A DNA stretch of 64,000 bases, taken from Amphirosellinia nigrospora (lineage: Eukaryota > Ascomycota > Sordariomycetes > Xylariales > Xylariaceae). This document shows positions 48,305-60,422 of the stretch, one piece after another; the stretch's first letter is position 1, and every line of letters begins with the position of its first letter. Both the position numbers and the translations under genes were made by a program. The stretch is taken from NCBI GenBank assembly GCA_004123355.1, contig SCHM01000001.1:9620193-9684192 (forward strand), in the 5' to 3' direction. Below the pieces are notes generated by a model. That model did not search any database. It was not told where the DNA came from and was given only the letters and a program-made list of their open reading frames with translations.

Positions 48305-51300
48305 AATAGCATATTTATATATAAAGTATAGTTATATTTTATATAAAAAATTTTTAAAAAATATTAATAAAAAACCTTAAAATAATAAAACCTAAAATAT
48401 TTAATAAAATTAATACTTAAATTATTAAAAAAATTTATAATATTTTTTATATAAAAAGCGTTTTAAATTAAAAACTTATAAAATAATTAAAAAAAACTAT
48501 ATTATATAACTTATAAAAAATAAATATATTTTAACGTATAGATTTTAAATCTTTATATAACTATTTTAAATAATATTTACGTTTTTTATGCTAATTAATA
48601 TATTTTAAAGTTAGTAAAGTTTTTTTATATAATAAAACAACCTTACGATTTTTTTTTTTTAAATAAAAAAACAAATAAAAAAAAAAATAAAAAAATAAAT
48701 AAAAAATAGCTATAAAATAATTTTATATATAATTAAAGCTAGCTTTTTAACTTTAAATTAATAGAATATTATATAAAAATAAAATATTAAAAATAAAGTT
48801 TTAAAAACTTTTTATAACTATTAAACGTTATTTATTATTTATTTTAGTTAATAATATACCTTTTATATAAGCAAGAAATATATTATATTTTTAACGTATA
48901 ATAAAATACTTAGTTTTTTAAAATCTTTTTTAAACTTTAAAATAATTATTTATTATATAATATTAAATATAAAAATATTTTTATTTAGGATTTAAATCTT
49001 TTTTACGTATAATATTTAAAATAAAGCTATTTTATCCGCGAAATATTAAATTTTTTTAAAAACTTAGCAAAAAAAAAAAATTATTTTAAAAAACTATATA
49101 ATTTATTTTATAATAAAAATAATAGTTCGTTAATTATTATTATAAGCTTAAAATTATAAAAATTAGTTTTATATTATATTTTTATAATATTAATTAATTA
49201 TACGAAAAATTTTATATATATTATATCGGCTTTAATTATACGTAAAAAAAACGTATAATATTATAAATTTATATTTTAATATAATTATAAACTATAATTA
49301 ATATTAGATTAATTAAACTAATATTATTTTCGTATAAATATATAAATAAAAAAAAACCTATTTTTATATAAAATATTAAAAGTTATAATTAATAAGCTAT
49401 TTAAAACTTAAAAAATATTTAAAATAAAATATTTAAAAGAAATTTATTTAAATATAACTATTATATATATATATAAAATATTTTAAAATTTAAAATAATA
49501 TTTATTTTTTAAAAACTTATATATAAAAGATTTTTTTTAGACTTTTGTTTATATTTTTAAGTTAAAAAAACCTAATAATTTAATATTTCGTATAAAAAAT
49601 AAAAAATTTTTATTATATAAATTAATAATATAACTAAATTAATTATTATTTTATATAATATAAAAGTATTATATAATATTTTAAAAATTTTTAGAAATAA
49701 TATACTAGCTAAAATTGTATAAATAGCTATTTTTTAAAGAACTTATATACGAATAAAAAATATTTTATTTGCTAAAAAAAAAAATATTAGTTAATTAATT
49801 ATATTTTTAAAAAAAGTTTTATATAAAAAACTAATATTTTAATATATACGAAATAATATTTAAAAATAAATTAACCTTCGAAAAATTTCTAACTTATTTA
49901 ATTAAATATAAAAGCTATTTAAATATATATAATAAAAAAAAAAAGAAAATTTAAATATATAAAATAAAAACGTTATATAATATATTAAAGGCCCTTTAAG
50001 TTAGGGGCAAAGAAACTTAAGTTTTTAGGATTTATAAGTATACCCTAGTAAGTTAGGGTTACCAGCTATATCGGCGTAGTTTTTCCGAATAAGTTGTTTT
50101 TAACGCGCTTTATTGTTTTGCTTTAATTTATAGCAGCTTTTTTTCTTACGTAACTATATTAATAATATTTGCCTGTTTTATCGATAATAATAATATATAC
50201 TAAAGCTATATTATCGCTTTATAAAAAACTATAAGATTTATTCGATTTTTTCGCTATAATAATAATATATATTTTAATAAAATAATAACTAGTAAATAAT
50301 ATTTAGTCCCTTTATAATAATTTTTTTATATATTATTATTATATAATAAAGTTATATTTTTTATTTATATTTTTTTTTAAACTTTTGCTAAATATAAAAT
50401 ATTATTTTTTTTTAAAAATCGATCTTTTTTTTTATCCATATTTTAAATAAATAATATAATAAAAATTTAGTAGTAATAAAATAAATATATTTTATATATT
50501 TTTAAATATAACATATATTTAGTAACCCCTTTTCGAATATAAAATAAAAGCAATAATTACTTTTTATTAAGCAAAATAGCTTAATAAATAACTAATATTT
50601 TAAATAATTTATGCTATTTTATTAGTTTATTGTTTATATATAAAGTTAAAAATAAAATAGCAGCTTTTAAAACCTAATTCGTTATTATATTCGATAAACC
50701 GGTATTAAAATTGTTAAATTCGGAATATATTTATAAACAATAGCTTATATAAAATATTAGTAAAAAAAACTATTTAGCAGTTATAAAAATATTATATAAT
50801 ATAGCTTAACTTTTATATAACCTTATATTATATTTTTTAATAATATTGTATAAAACTTTTATATAATAGTTTTTATTAATATAAGCTATATTTTATTCGA
50901 TTTTAACGGGCTTATTATCGATAGTTTTATTTATTATATTTTTATAATATATAACTATAATATTAAACGTTATTTTTTCGAAAAAAAAATTCCCGGTTAT
51001 AAAATATAACTTTATAATTTAAAAAATTATTTATAAATAATCTTTCTTATAGTTTTTAAAATATTTATATTATAAAACTAACTATAAAATAATCGATTAT
51101 AATAAACTATAATAATAAAATAAACAAAAATAAAATATAATAAACTATTAATTAATATATAATTATTTAGCTATTATTTAATTATAACGTTTAATATATA
51201 TAATAAATTAGATTACTATTTAATAAAAAGTAATATTTAAAATAATAATAATAATAAAATAAATAAATATTTATATTATAATAAAATAGTTAAAACTAAA

Positions 51301-54300
51301 AATATAGTTAACGGCTAAATTTATAAATAAATAAGTAGTATTTATAAATAAAAAAAATATACGAAAAAAATAACAAATAAATAAAAAAAAATAAATATTT
51401 ATTAATAAGTTATACTTAAAAACAAATAAAAATTATTTATTATCGAAAAAAATAAACTTAGCTAAAATAATACTAATAAGCTTAAATAAATCTTTAAAAA
51501 AAGCTTTAAAAAGCAAAATAAAATATAATAAAACAAAACTTCAGAATAAAATAAATTAAATAAAGCTTAAATAGCTAATCAGTAATTAGTAATTAGTAAT
51601 AAATAAAGTTATAAATTTTAGATCTATATTACTTTTAATATTAAAATATATAAATAGTTATAAGTAAATAAGTAAATATTTTCTAAAAAGTTGCCCAAAT
51701 TATTAATATTAAATAAAAAATAAAAAACGTAAAGTATAAAACTTTAAATGCTAGGTTATACATTAAACATAAAAAGTAAAAAAAAGCTTTAAGTAATAGG
51801 GTAGTTCTTAATTAAAATAAAAGAATTTCCTATTTAAGATATAAAGCCGGATAAAAAAATTTTTTATCGATAAAAAAAACCTTCTTTTATTTAGTCGTAC
51901 TTCTTTTATAAAACTTAAGCATTAAAATAATATATTTATATATTATATACTAAAAAAAACATTTAATCGATAATTATAAATTAATTGTTTAATTTATTTA
52001 TATTTAATAATTAATACTATATAAAATATTAAAGTATTATTTAAGATATAAAAGCTTTAAAATTTTTTATTATAAAAAAACTATAAGTAAAAGTTTATAT
52101 ATAAAAAAACCTAAAAGCTAAAATTATTTAAACTTTTAAAAATAACTAAAATAAGCTTTAATAGAAATTATATAATAATTTTAGTTAATATAATAAAAAT
52201 TAATAATTAAATTAGCTATATAATATTTTATATTTTAGATATTTTTATTTTATTTTTATTTTTTTAAAAAATATAAACTATTTAAAATATATTTTAATAA
52301 TATAAAAAATATTATCGTATAAAAAATAAAAGTAATATTTTTATTATATATAAATAAAGCTATTTATTTTTTAATATTAGTTTATACGAAATAGCTAGTT
52401 ATTTTATAAAAACTAAGCTATGCTGCTTATATAACGGTTTAAATATTTTTGTACGGAAAAATTATATAAAATATTATTTTATGTAAAATATAAAATCGAA
52501 CAATTTATTTTAAAAAAATTTAAAAATTTTTATTATTATTAAACGTATAATAAAGCTTTACGGCGATTTAAATTTTATTAAAAATAATTATAAATTTAAC
52601 TAAAATAGTTATAAACGTTATATAAATAAGCAATTAAAATAATTATATATTATTAATGCTATTATATTGTTTTAAGCGGCGATTTTTTTAAAATTAATAT
52701 TTATATAAATATATAAAAAATATTATATAAATATTAAATTAATATTTATTAAAAACTTTTTAATAATATTATATATAACTTTAAAATAAATTTTTTATCG
52801 AATAAATTTAAAGGATATATAAAAATAATTAATATATAATATTACGAAATGTTTATTAAAGTATACTAAGTAATAAATAAAATAAAACAAATATATAAGC
52901 TATTTAAACGTATATATAATATTTTTCGGGAAAAAATTAATATATATATAAATAATAAATTAATTTTATAAATAATAATAAAAATATTAAATAATATTGC
53001 TAGGCTTAATATTTTATATTAATTTTTTTTATTTTTAAAGCTTATTTTTATATTAATAAAAAGTTTTTTTATTTTTTTTTATTATATAAAAGTAGTAACT
53101 ATTTAAAAAATAATAAAAATGCTACGTAAAAACTATATAAAAGTTAAAATTAGTTATATAATTAATAAACGAAATAGATTATTTTTATATAATATATTTA
53201 TATTTTTTTTCGAAGCAAAGTTTTAATATAAAAAAAAAAATAAAATAAAAAAAATTATATAAAATTAAACAATTAAAAAATTAAATATAATTATAGTTTC
53301 GATTAATAAATTAATATATTTTTAATATATATAAGTTAAGCTATATTATTATATAAAAAATATTTAAGCGGATAATTTAAACTAGGATAACGTATAATTT
53401 ATATAGCTAATAGTTATTAAAAAAAAATATAATTAGCTAAAAAAAGAAAATTTAGCTTTATTATTATATAACGTTTAAATATATTTATTATATAATATTT
53501 AAATATTATAGATTTTTTTAATAAAAAAAAAATAAGCTTTTAAGTTAGTAACTAAACTATATATAAATAAAATTATTATAATTTTTAATAAATTGTTTAA
53601 AAAATCAAATATAATAAAAATTAATAAATTTATTATATGAAACGTTTTTAAATTTATTATATATAACTTAGATATTTATAAAAAAAAATATATTTTAAGT
53701 TTATTTTGTATAAAAAATTAAAAAAAAAAACTATAAAGTTATATAAAAAGTTTAATTTATTATATAAAAATATAATAATATTAAAAAAACATTATTTTAA
53801 TTTAATCGTTTAACGATTTAACGGATAAATTAATAGCTAATTTTAATATTTAGTTTTATTTTTATATAAAACTTTAAAATTTTATATAAACTTAAAAATT
53901 ATTTAAGCTTATATTTAGTTAAAAATAAACTATTATATAATTTATTTATTTATTTTTTTAAAGCTAAAAAAAAAATATTTTTTAAAAATTATTTTATATA
54001 TCGTATAATTTTTATATAGCTTAGCCGAATTTAAGCTATATTAGTTTAAAATATATTAATATTATTAAAAAAATTTAAAATATAAATATTTATATAATTT
54101 ATATTTATTAGTTATATATAATAGTTTAAATATTTTAGGATAACAAAATAAACGGATAATATATTAAGCTTTATTACGCTAGATTTTTGTTACGCGAAAA
54201 AAAAACTTAAACAAACGAAACTTCGCATAAAGCTTAAAAAGATTTTTTTTTAAATATTTATTTAAATTTAATAGTAAAAGATTTTTTTATATAAATAAAT

Positions 54301-56499
54301 ATTATAATAACTTAAAAAGCTAAACTAAAGATTTAGCTAAAGTTAACTTTTATATAAAAAGATTTGCTTAAGCTTATATTTTTAATAAATTAAAAAAATA
54401 TATTAATATATATTTAATTAAAGCTATATAATTTTGCTATTATAGCTTAAGTTATTAAGCTATAATTATATAATATTAAAGTATTAAATAAGCGGATTAA
54501 ATAATAAAAAATAACCGTTAAAAAAGCTTATATTTATTTTTTTCGATTTTATTATATAAAGCTTTTTATTTTTATAAACAAATTATTTATAAATAAATAA
54601 ATATAATTTTATAGCTTAGATTTATTATTATATTTATAATTAAAGCTTATACAAAAAATATATAAACTTAGATTTTAAAATCGAAAGTAATATTATATAT
54701 TAAAATTCGAACAAATATAAAAAAGTTATATAAAATATTCTAGTTAGCGATTATATAGTATAATTAGTAGTTTTAATAGTATTATTGTTTTTTATATAAT
54801 ATTTTAAAAAGTTATAAAAATATTTAATTTATTTTTAATATTTACTTTTATACTTAGATTTTAAATTATTAATATTATTTAGTTAAACTAAAATAACTTA
54901 AAAAAAAAATTATAATAAATATTATGTTTTTTTAAAAGTTATATAAAAAAAAAAATCTTTAAAGTATAATAAATTAATAATAAAAATAACCTAACTAATA
55001 TATTTATTAAACGTATATTAAACTAAATATTAAAAACTTTAGTTTTTATAAATAAACTATTTATATAAATTAAAATATTTATTAAAAAACTATAAAAAGT
55101 ATGTTTATACGATAAATAGCGGCCGGATATATATAAAAGCGATATATTATATATAAGCATTTAAAAAAGCGGATATTATATATAAATAGTAAAAAGTTAA
55201 AAATTATAGTAAAAATAACGACTAAAATTTATACCCTAAAAAATAACGCGTATAATTAATTTTTTATTTTTTTTTTTTTTTCTTTTTTTTTTAAACTTAA
55301 ACTATATATATAAAAATAACAACATTATACGATCGCTATATATAAGCGCTATAAGCGCTATTTTAAAAACTTAGCATTATATAATATTAATTAAACAGAA
55401 TATTTTAATAATTAATATAATTATTATACGGATTTTTTAATATAAATAACGATTTAGCTGCAATTTTAAATAAAAATCGTACGGAAATATTTTTTTTAAC
55501 GTATAATTTTGCTTATATATTAGCGAAAATAATAGTTAATAATATTTAGAAAATAATATTATATAAAAAGCTAAAACAATTGTATTTTTTTATTTTATTA
55601 TACGATAAAATAAATTAGCTAAAACGTATATTAAAAATTATTCGTATAATAAATAAATAAAAATATATATATTATATATAATATTAGTATAAAAGTTTTA
55701 TAGGCTTAACTTTTAATAAAAAAGCTATAGATTTTAGTAGTGCTGCTATTTTTTAAGCGTATAAAATTTTAAAACTATATAATACTATTAAAAGTAAAAG
55801 TATAAATATAAATAAAAACCTCGATAAAATTAGTAGGTTTTACAGTAGCTATTATTAATAATAATAGCAATTTTACTTTAATTATTTATTAATATATATT
55901 TAAAAAAACTTAAAAAGTTTTACGTATAATAATTAATAGTAATAATAATAATATTGCTGCTAATATTGCTAATATTACTAGTATTATTATTAATATTATT
56001 ATTAATATTACGCTTGTTATATAACAATTATTAAATTTAATATTATATAAATTTATAAAATTAATTAAAGCATACGTACGAAATATATATATACGTATAT
56101 ATATATATATATATATATAAGTATAAATATACGTACGTAAAAAAAGAAAAAAAAAAAAAAAACAGAAAAGTAGTACAAAAATAACCTAACTTATATATAA
56201 TAGCAGCAAATATAAAAACAACGTATTATTTAATTTTTTAAAATATTTAAACAAATTAAATAAAAAAATTTATATAATAGTTATATATAAGTTAGTTTTT
56301 TTATTTTATTGCTAACTTTTTTTTTTATATATAGTTATTAATATTAAACATTTTAAAAAAATAGCAATTTAATATACTATCGGGCGTTTTTTTATTTATA
56401 TATTTGCTATACGATATATTTAATATTTTTTTACGTTTAGATTTTTTATTTAAAAAAAATAATCGTATAAAAACACGTTATAGCTAAAAAAAAAAAAGC

Positions 56500-56783
56500 T
56501 AATATTATATTTTAGTTTACGTATAAAGTTAATATATCGGTATTAATTACGTATAATAGCTAATTATTAACTATAATATTAATTGTTCGTATAATAAAAT
56601 CGGGCTAATATATCCGCCCGATTCGGTTATATAATATATTGCAGCAAAATTCTTTTCGTATAAAAAATTCTCCGCACGAAGGCCTAGCTTTCGTACGAAT
56701 AGTTAAAAAAAATAGATCGATATATACTAGTATTTATTTTACCTATTGTTACGTACGATATCGTACCCCCTAGCCACCCAACA
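56500..56783 (+). repeat. Right LTR
   Basis: About 284 bases, from just after an A12 polypurine run to CCACCCAACA. It keeps several unmutated G+C islands (TCCGCCCGATTCGG, GGCCTAGC, GTACCCCCTAGCCACCC) shared with the other two copies. The start is approximate because the first bases are heavily mutated. Confidence 0.6.
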
Positions 56784-56876
56784 TTTAGTGTATTATATGG
56801 TTCTTTGACATGCCAGTCGCCAAAGCCAGTAGTGTGCAGTAGATTAGCTGAATTTGCACCCCCTATAACCTAGTGG

Positions 56877-56990
56877 CAAGTAGGTGTTGAGTAATAACAT
56901 GGTAAAGAATCTATGCTCTGACTATCGCCATACCAAGTAGGTGTTGAGTAATAACATGATAAAGAATCTATGCTCTGACTATCGCCATAC
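56877..56990. repeat. Perfect-but-one 57-base tandem duplication
   Basis: CAAGTAGGTGTTGAGTAATA and the following 37 bases occur twice in a row (56877-56933, 56934-56990), differing at one base (CATGGTAAAG against CATGATAAAG). It lies in normal-composition DNA just outside the RIP block. Confidence 0.85.
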
Positions 56991-58183
56991 CTCTACACTA
57001 ATTACTCTGTGAAGCGCTCTCGGGAGTAACAAGCCATGCACCGTATGATTTCTCTCTAGCCTTTCTCAACTTTCGTAACTTAACTTGATATGTGTGGTTG
57101 TCTCTGTTTATAGAAGAATGATGGTTGTAATAAAAACCCTTTTGAAAAAAAAAAAAAAAAGGAACTCTCCTTGACCCTACACTGGCTGTAAGTTACAAGG
57201 CGGGTACCGAAAAACCCTCGAACGAGTTTTTCTCTAACCATTGAGTCATCCATTACCTGCAAAGTGCCGGAGCACCTGCAGAGCGGAGAAGGCTGGGAGG
57301 GATGGTTGTTAAGTAGGTATATACGTAGCAAACAACTCTTCGTATTGGCTACCTTATGACCCCACTCTTATCAAGTTTCCTAGGTACCTAGGTAATTGCA
57401 TTGCACCGTGTCTATTAAGACCTTGTAGGAGGACTGACCTCAAGGGTTAGGTTGGATACCTTAGGTAGGTAATGAAATGATACCTATCAACAGTGAGAAA
57501 GCGATATAGAGAGATAAATCGGCTAGCGAATGTGCCATACAACAAGCTAAGGCCGAACGACCTCCGACCCCAACAGCCTCATGTCGTACGAACCCCTCTC
57601 AAAAGGCCTATAATCGGAGGCCTTACCAAAGGACGTGGCCTCTAGATCTATCTACAAATCAAGAGAGAATGACAAAGTTATTTCAGGGAGAGAAATAGAA
57701 AACTAATGATCCCGAAGAGATTATGAGCGGAATAAAACTCCGCGTCTGAGTATATCACAGAACTTTCGTGCTGATTTGATCCGTCGTTCAAACAACCGCC
57801 CCTCGGCACATGCAAGGATCGGATTACGCACCCAGGATTCCGCTTTGCATTTACGCTGCGTTTCAGGCATTCTCCTACCAGACCTTTATAAGCGATGTCT
57901 TGTAGTCTGGTCGATGGCGTCTTACGTGGGCAACCCTTCTCACAGTCCATTAAATGATACCATAGAATTGATAATCATTACGCTTCTTATTAAATTATAC
58001 ACAATTCAGTTGAAAAAATCCACGTTTCTTTCCATTTGCCTAGATAACGCTATGTTCCAGGTTGTGGCTGATCGGGCGATCTCATGCGCGCGGGACATGC
58101 ATAGGCACTGCTTTTCCATTTAGCCCTCAACGGGGGTTATTGAATGTAACCATAGCCTGCTCCAAATGGCCTTGTGTGGACCA
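56991..58183. other. Intergenic, right flank of the RIP block
   Basis: No gene recognised. It contains an A16 run near 57146, CCTAGGTACCTAGGTAA near 57381, and TAGGTAGGTAATG near 57462. Composition returns to normal sharply at about 56800. Confidence 0.45.
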
Positions 58184-60171
58184 TTATCTAGGGAGTAGAC
58201 TCGCTGTATGACGTATTTGATATATGTACACTTGTTTGGAACGTCCCGGTACCTTCCATGTAGATGAACTCACCCATTGGACACTCGTTAGTGCACCTGA
58301 GGTAACACTGCTTTTCTTAGCCTTTCTTGGCCCAGAGACCAGCTCGAGAACAGGGTATCCCTTCCCAAGCAGTATTTCATAGGACGAGTAAATCTCTGAT
58401 TCCCTACTGAGCGCAAAACTGCAGAGTAACCCCCTCGGCATCGGTCGGGGCTCGCAGAACCCACTCCTTCCACCTCCGCACGTCAAGATAGGGCCGCTGG
58501 AGCCTGATTTCGAGCTTGACTTTCGGCTCGCCCACCGGTCTCGCATAGTTGGTTTCGGCAGCGAGCGAGGTGTCGAGGCGGGAGATCACGATGTTCCGCC
58601 GCGCCTCGCGTTCGAGCGGCGTGGATTGTGATATCTGACAATAGACCGGGTACGATGGGCCTTGCATCGCGGTCGGCGCTCTGGCGGCGATGAGGGATGA
58701 TGTAGGACGGTGACGGGTACTGGTGGTATTCCGTCGCTCGGTCTCGGTGTTCGTGGGGGAGATGGGAGGGCTGGACAAGGTGCGTTTGGTACTTGTTGTG
58801 TCGACGCTGGGGCGGCTGGGACTCATCATGTCGAGGAGTTTGCGGTGTAGCTCCAGCACGGAGACACCGCTAGCTGCTAGGAACGGGAGTCCAGCATTAA
58901 AGCGAGGGTGCGCGTGAACGATCCCTCTCGTGCAGGGTTGGGCTCGGCGTTGCTTGGGGTCGTGGATCCGGAGCCGAGGAGTTCGAAGGTCCCTGGTCCG
59001 CAAATACGGCTCGCGTATACGTTCTGCACACTCAGGGTCAGTTATCGCCATTTGGTGTCAATTCAGGAGGGTTTCGGAAGTTTCTAGTCTCTCCTGTTGC
59101 ATCAATGAAATCTCGTCCTCTCATCTCGCTAACGCCAAAGCAAACTGTCCCGGGAATTACGCACCTGTGCGAATGGGCTGTCATTGAGCATGAGGACATC
59201 GGCGCGTGCGAGGCCGAGTGTTTTGGAGATTGTTCTCGCGGATATCCCAAGCTCATCTCGTCTGTGTTTTGACAGTACGGTTAACATGATGAATGGATGA
59301 TAAGATGGAACAGAAAAAAGCAAAACTTACAGCCCATACCAGATAATATCTCCAGCAATCCTGTCACCTCCCAGTGCGCCCTCGTTAGGGAGGGCACCGG
59401 CAAACTCAGCATGTCCGCCGTACCAAAAGATCAAGAGGTTATCTGGGCCGCCATATTCCTCAACAAACTGCTTGACCTTCCCTACAAGCATGTCCTGGGA
59501 CTCTTCAGGGAAGGAATCATCCATACTTGGGACTGGATCCCATAGCGACGGTCCAAAACATCGGCGAGCTGGTGGGCTGCAGGGATGAATGGTCCTTGAC
59601 TCGGTCTAGTGTCTTGTCCGATACTTGTCCGGGAGGTTATCATGCCGTCTACAGAAGGCACCCCAGCTAAGGTATCTTCGTTGGGTCCAGAGCTCAATCT
59701 AAACGAAGGGGATGGACTGGATCCAGGCAGTGAGGAAGAGCTGTCTCGATTCATAGCGATCGATGCATCCGACGAGCTGCCGTCTGCCCAGCACACGAGA
59801 AGTGCACGGGCGTTGCGGTATCGGCTGTGGTGACGGCGTGGCCAGGTATCGTCCAGCGCTGCCTGCAACGCTTGTGCTTGGTGGTTTAAATCTTCCGCCG
59901 TGGGGTTGTGATTGCGGCGTGGTCTGGTGTAGACTGGGGTACTGGCATTCGAGGCCTTGTCTAATGATATCGACTCGTTTTCCTTCTTAGATAGTGAGCA
60001 TGTTTTCTTTATGAAACGCGCGAAACTGCCGGTCCGCCTCCCACGTAGCACCGACTCTGGTTCCTGTGGGTTGCCGGGCTGCATCTTAGAGGATGTTGCG
60101 CTAATGCGCTTTGAGAGTGATACAGTATGCAGGTCGAAGCTATTGCGCAGGTCATGGAGGAGGTGGGACAT
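58184..60171 (-). CDS. Caspase-like (peptidase C14) protein, catalytic Cys motif altered
   Basis: Fungal caspase-domain protein. ATG at 60171 leads a basic, Ser-rich N-terminus; the p20-like domain starts YRNARALLVCWADGSSS (about 59810), then LADVLDRRYGIQSQVWMIPS. After a short break come QDMLVGKVKQFVEEYGG and LLIFWYGGHAEF with the catalytic His (about 59425). The strand that normally ends DCCHSG reads RADVLMLNDSPFAQ (about 59190), so the Cys is absent and the protein is probably not a protease. The C-terminal region reads GVSVLELHRKLLDMM, PSYPVYCQISQSTPLEREAR and EPKVKLEIRLQRPYLDVRRW, similar to the tail of fungal caspase-like proteins. A further frame from about 58420 (SEIYSSYEILLGKGYPVLEL) ends at 58184; this last part is less sure. 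Introns near 59090-59155 and 59283-59330 and frame breaks near 59530 and 58425 are inferred. Confidence 0.65.
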
Positions 60172-60422
60172 CGCTGCGTCGTCCTCAGTAGAAGGTTGGT
60201 GGTATCTTTTTGTTGTGGTCCCTTTGGTTGTGGTCAGTGGCTGGTTAACAGGACTCGATCTGCCATCTCGTTATCAGCAGATCCAAAAAGAGCTTAAAAT
60301 GTTTGTGCGACGACAAATAAAACAACATCTTGGTCAATTTATGACTAAACCGCATAAACAAATAATATACAACCTTTAAACGCCGGGAATGTTTTTCGTC
60401 TCTAGTTTCTAACTACATTCTT
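60172..60422. other. Short intergenic, caspase-like promoter and ADE6 3' region
   Basis: 250 bases between two minus-strand genes. An AATAAA-like AAATAATATACAA stretch near 60358 on the plus strand is the only notable feature. No gene. Confidence 0.4.

Larger units (their letters stand above)
45813..51928. repeat. Second inverted repeat pair inside the RIP block
   Basis: About 120 bases at 45813-45935 (GCTTGAGTTTTATGAAGG... to CGAATTGGGAACCCCT) recur as a reverse complement at about 51795-51928 (...TTAGTCGTACTTCTTTTATA then AAACTTAAGC). The pair may be termini of a DNA transposon or two opposite copies of another repeat. A third, ~43-base inverted pair lies at about 47362-47405 and 49988-50030 (core TTTAGGGGCAAA). 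The nesting order is uncertain. Confidence 0.5.
45600..56788. mobile_element. RIP-degraded nested LTR retrotransposon block
   Basis: An 11.2 kb block, overwhelmingly A and T, rich in TA steps, with no open frame of useful length: the expected result of fungal RIP (C to T on both strands at CA sites) on repeats. It is bounded by the 5-base direct repeat TTTAG (45600-45604 and 56784-56788). Just inside, the left end begins TGTTGCAATTGC and the right end finishes CCACCCAACA, the TG...CA termini of LTR elements. LTR-like copies sit at both ends in the same orientation, with a third inverted copy inside. A polypurine run (about 56486-56498) precedes the right LTR. Coding identity (Gypsy, Copia or other) cannot be read because of mutation. 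The 11 kb length includes at least one further insertion. Confidence 0.75.

Noticed and set aside
56090-56120. TATATA run as a possible replication origin or centromere core
   Set aside because: A simple TA microsatellite within a RIP-mutated repeat explains it; nothing specific to centromeres is visible.
45813-56500. Possible genes inside the A/T block
   Set aside because: Stops in all frames throughout and near-absence of C and G; no protein signal survives.
7575-60171. Functional link between the NLR and the caspase-like gene
   Set aside because: They are 48 kb apart with housekeeping genes between; shared cell-death association of families is not evidence of linkage.
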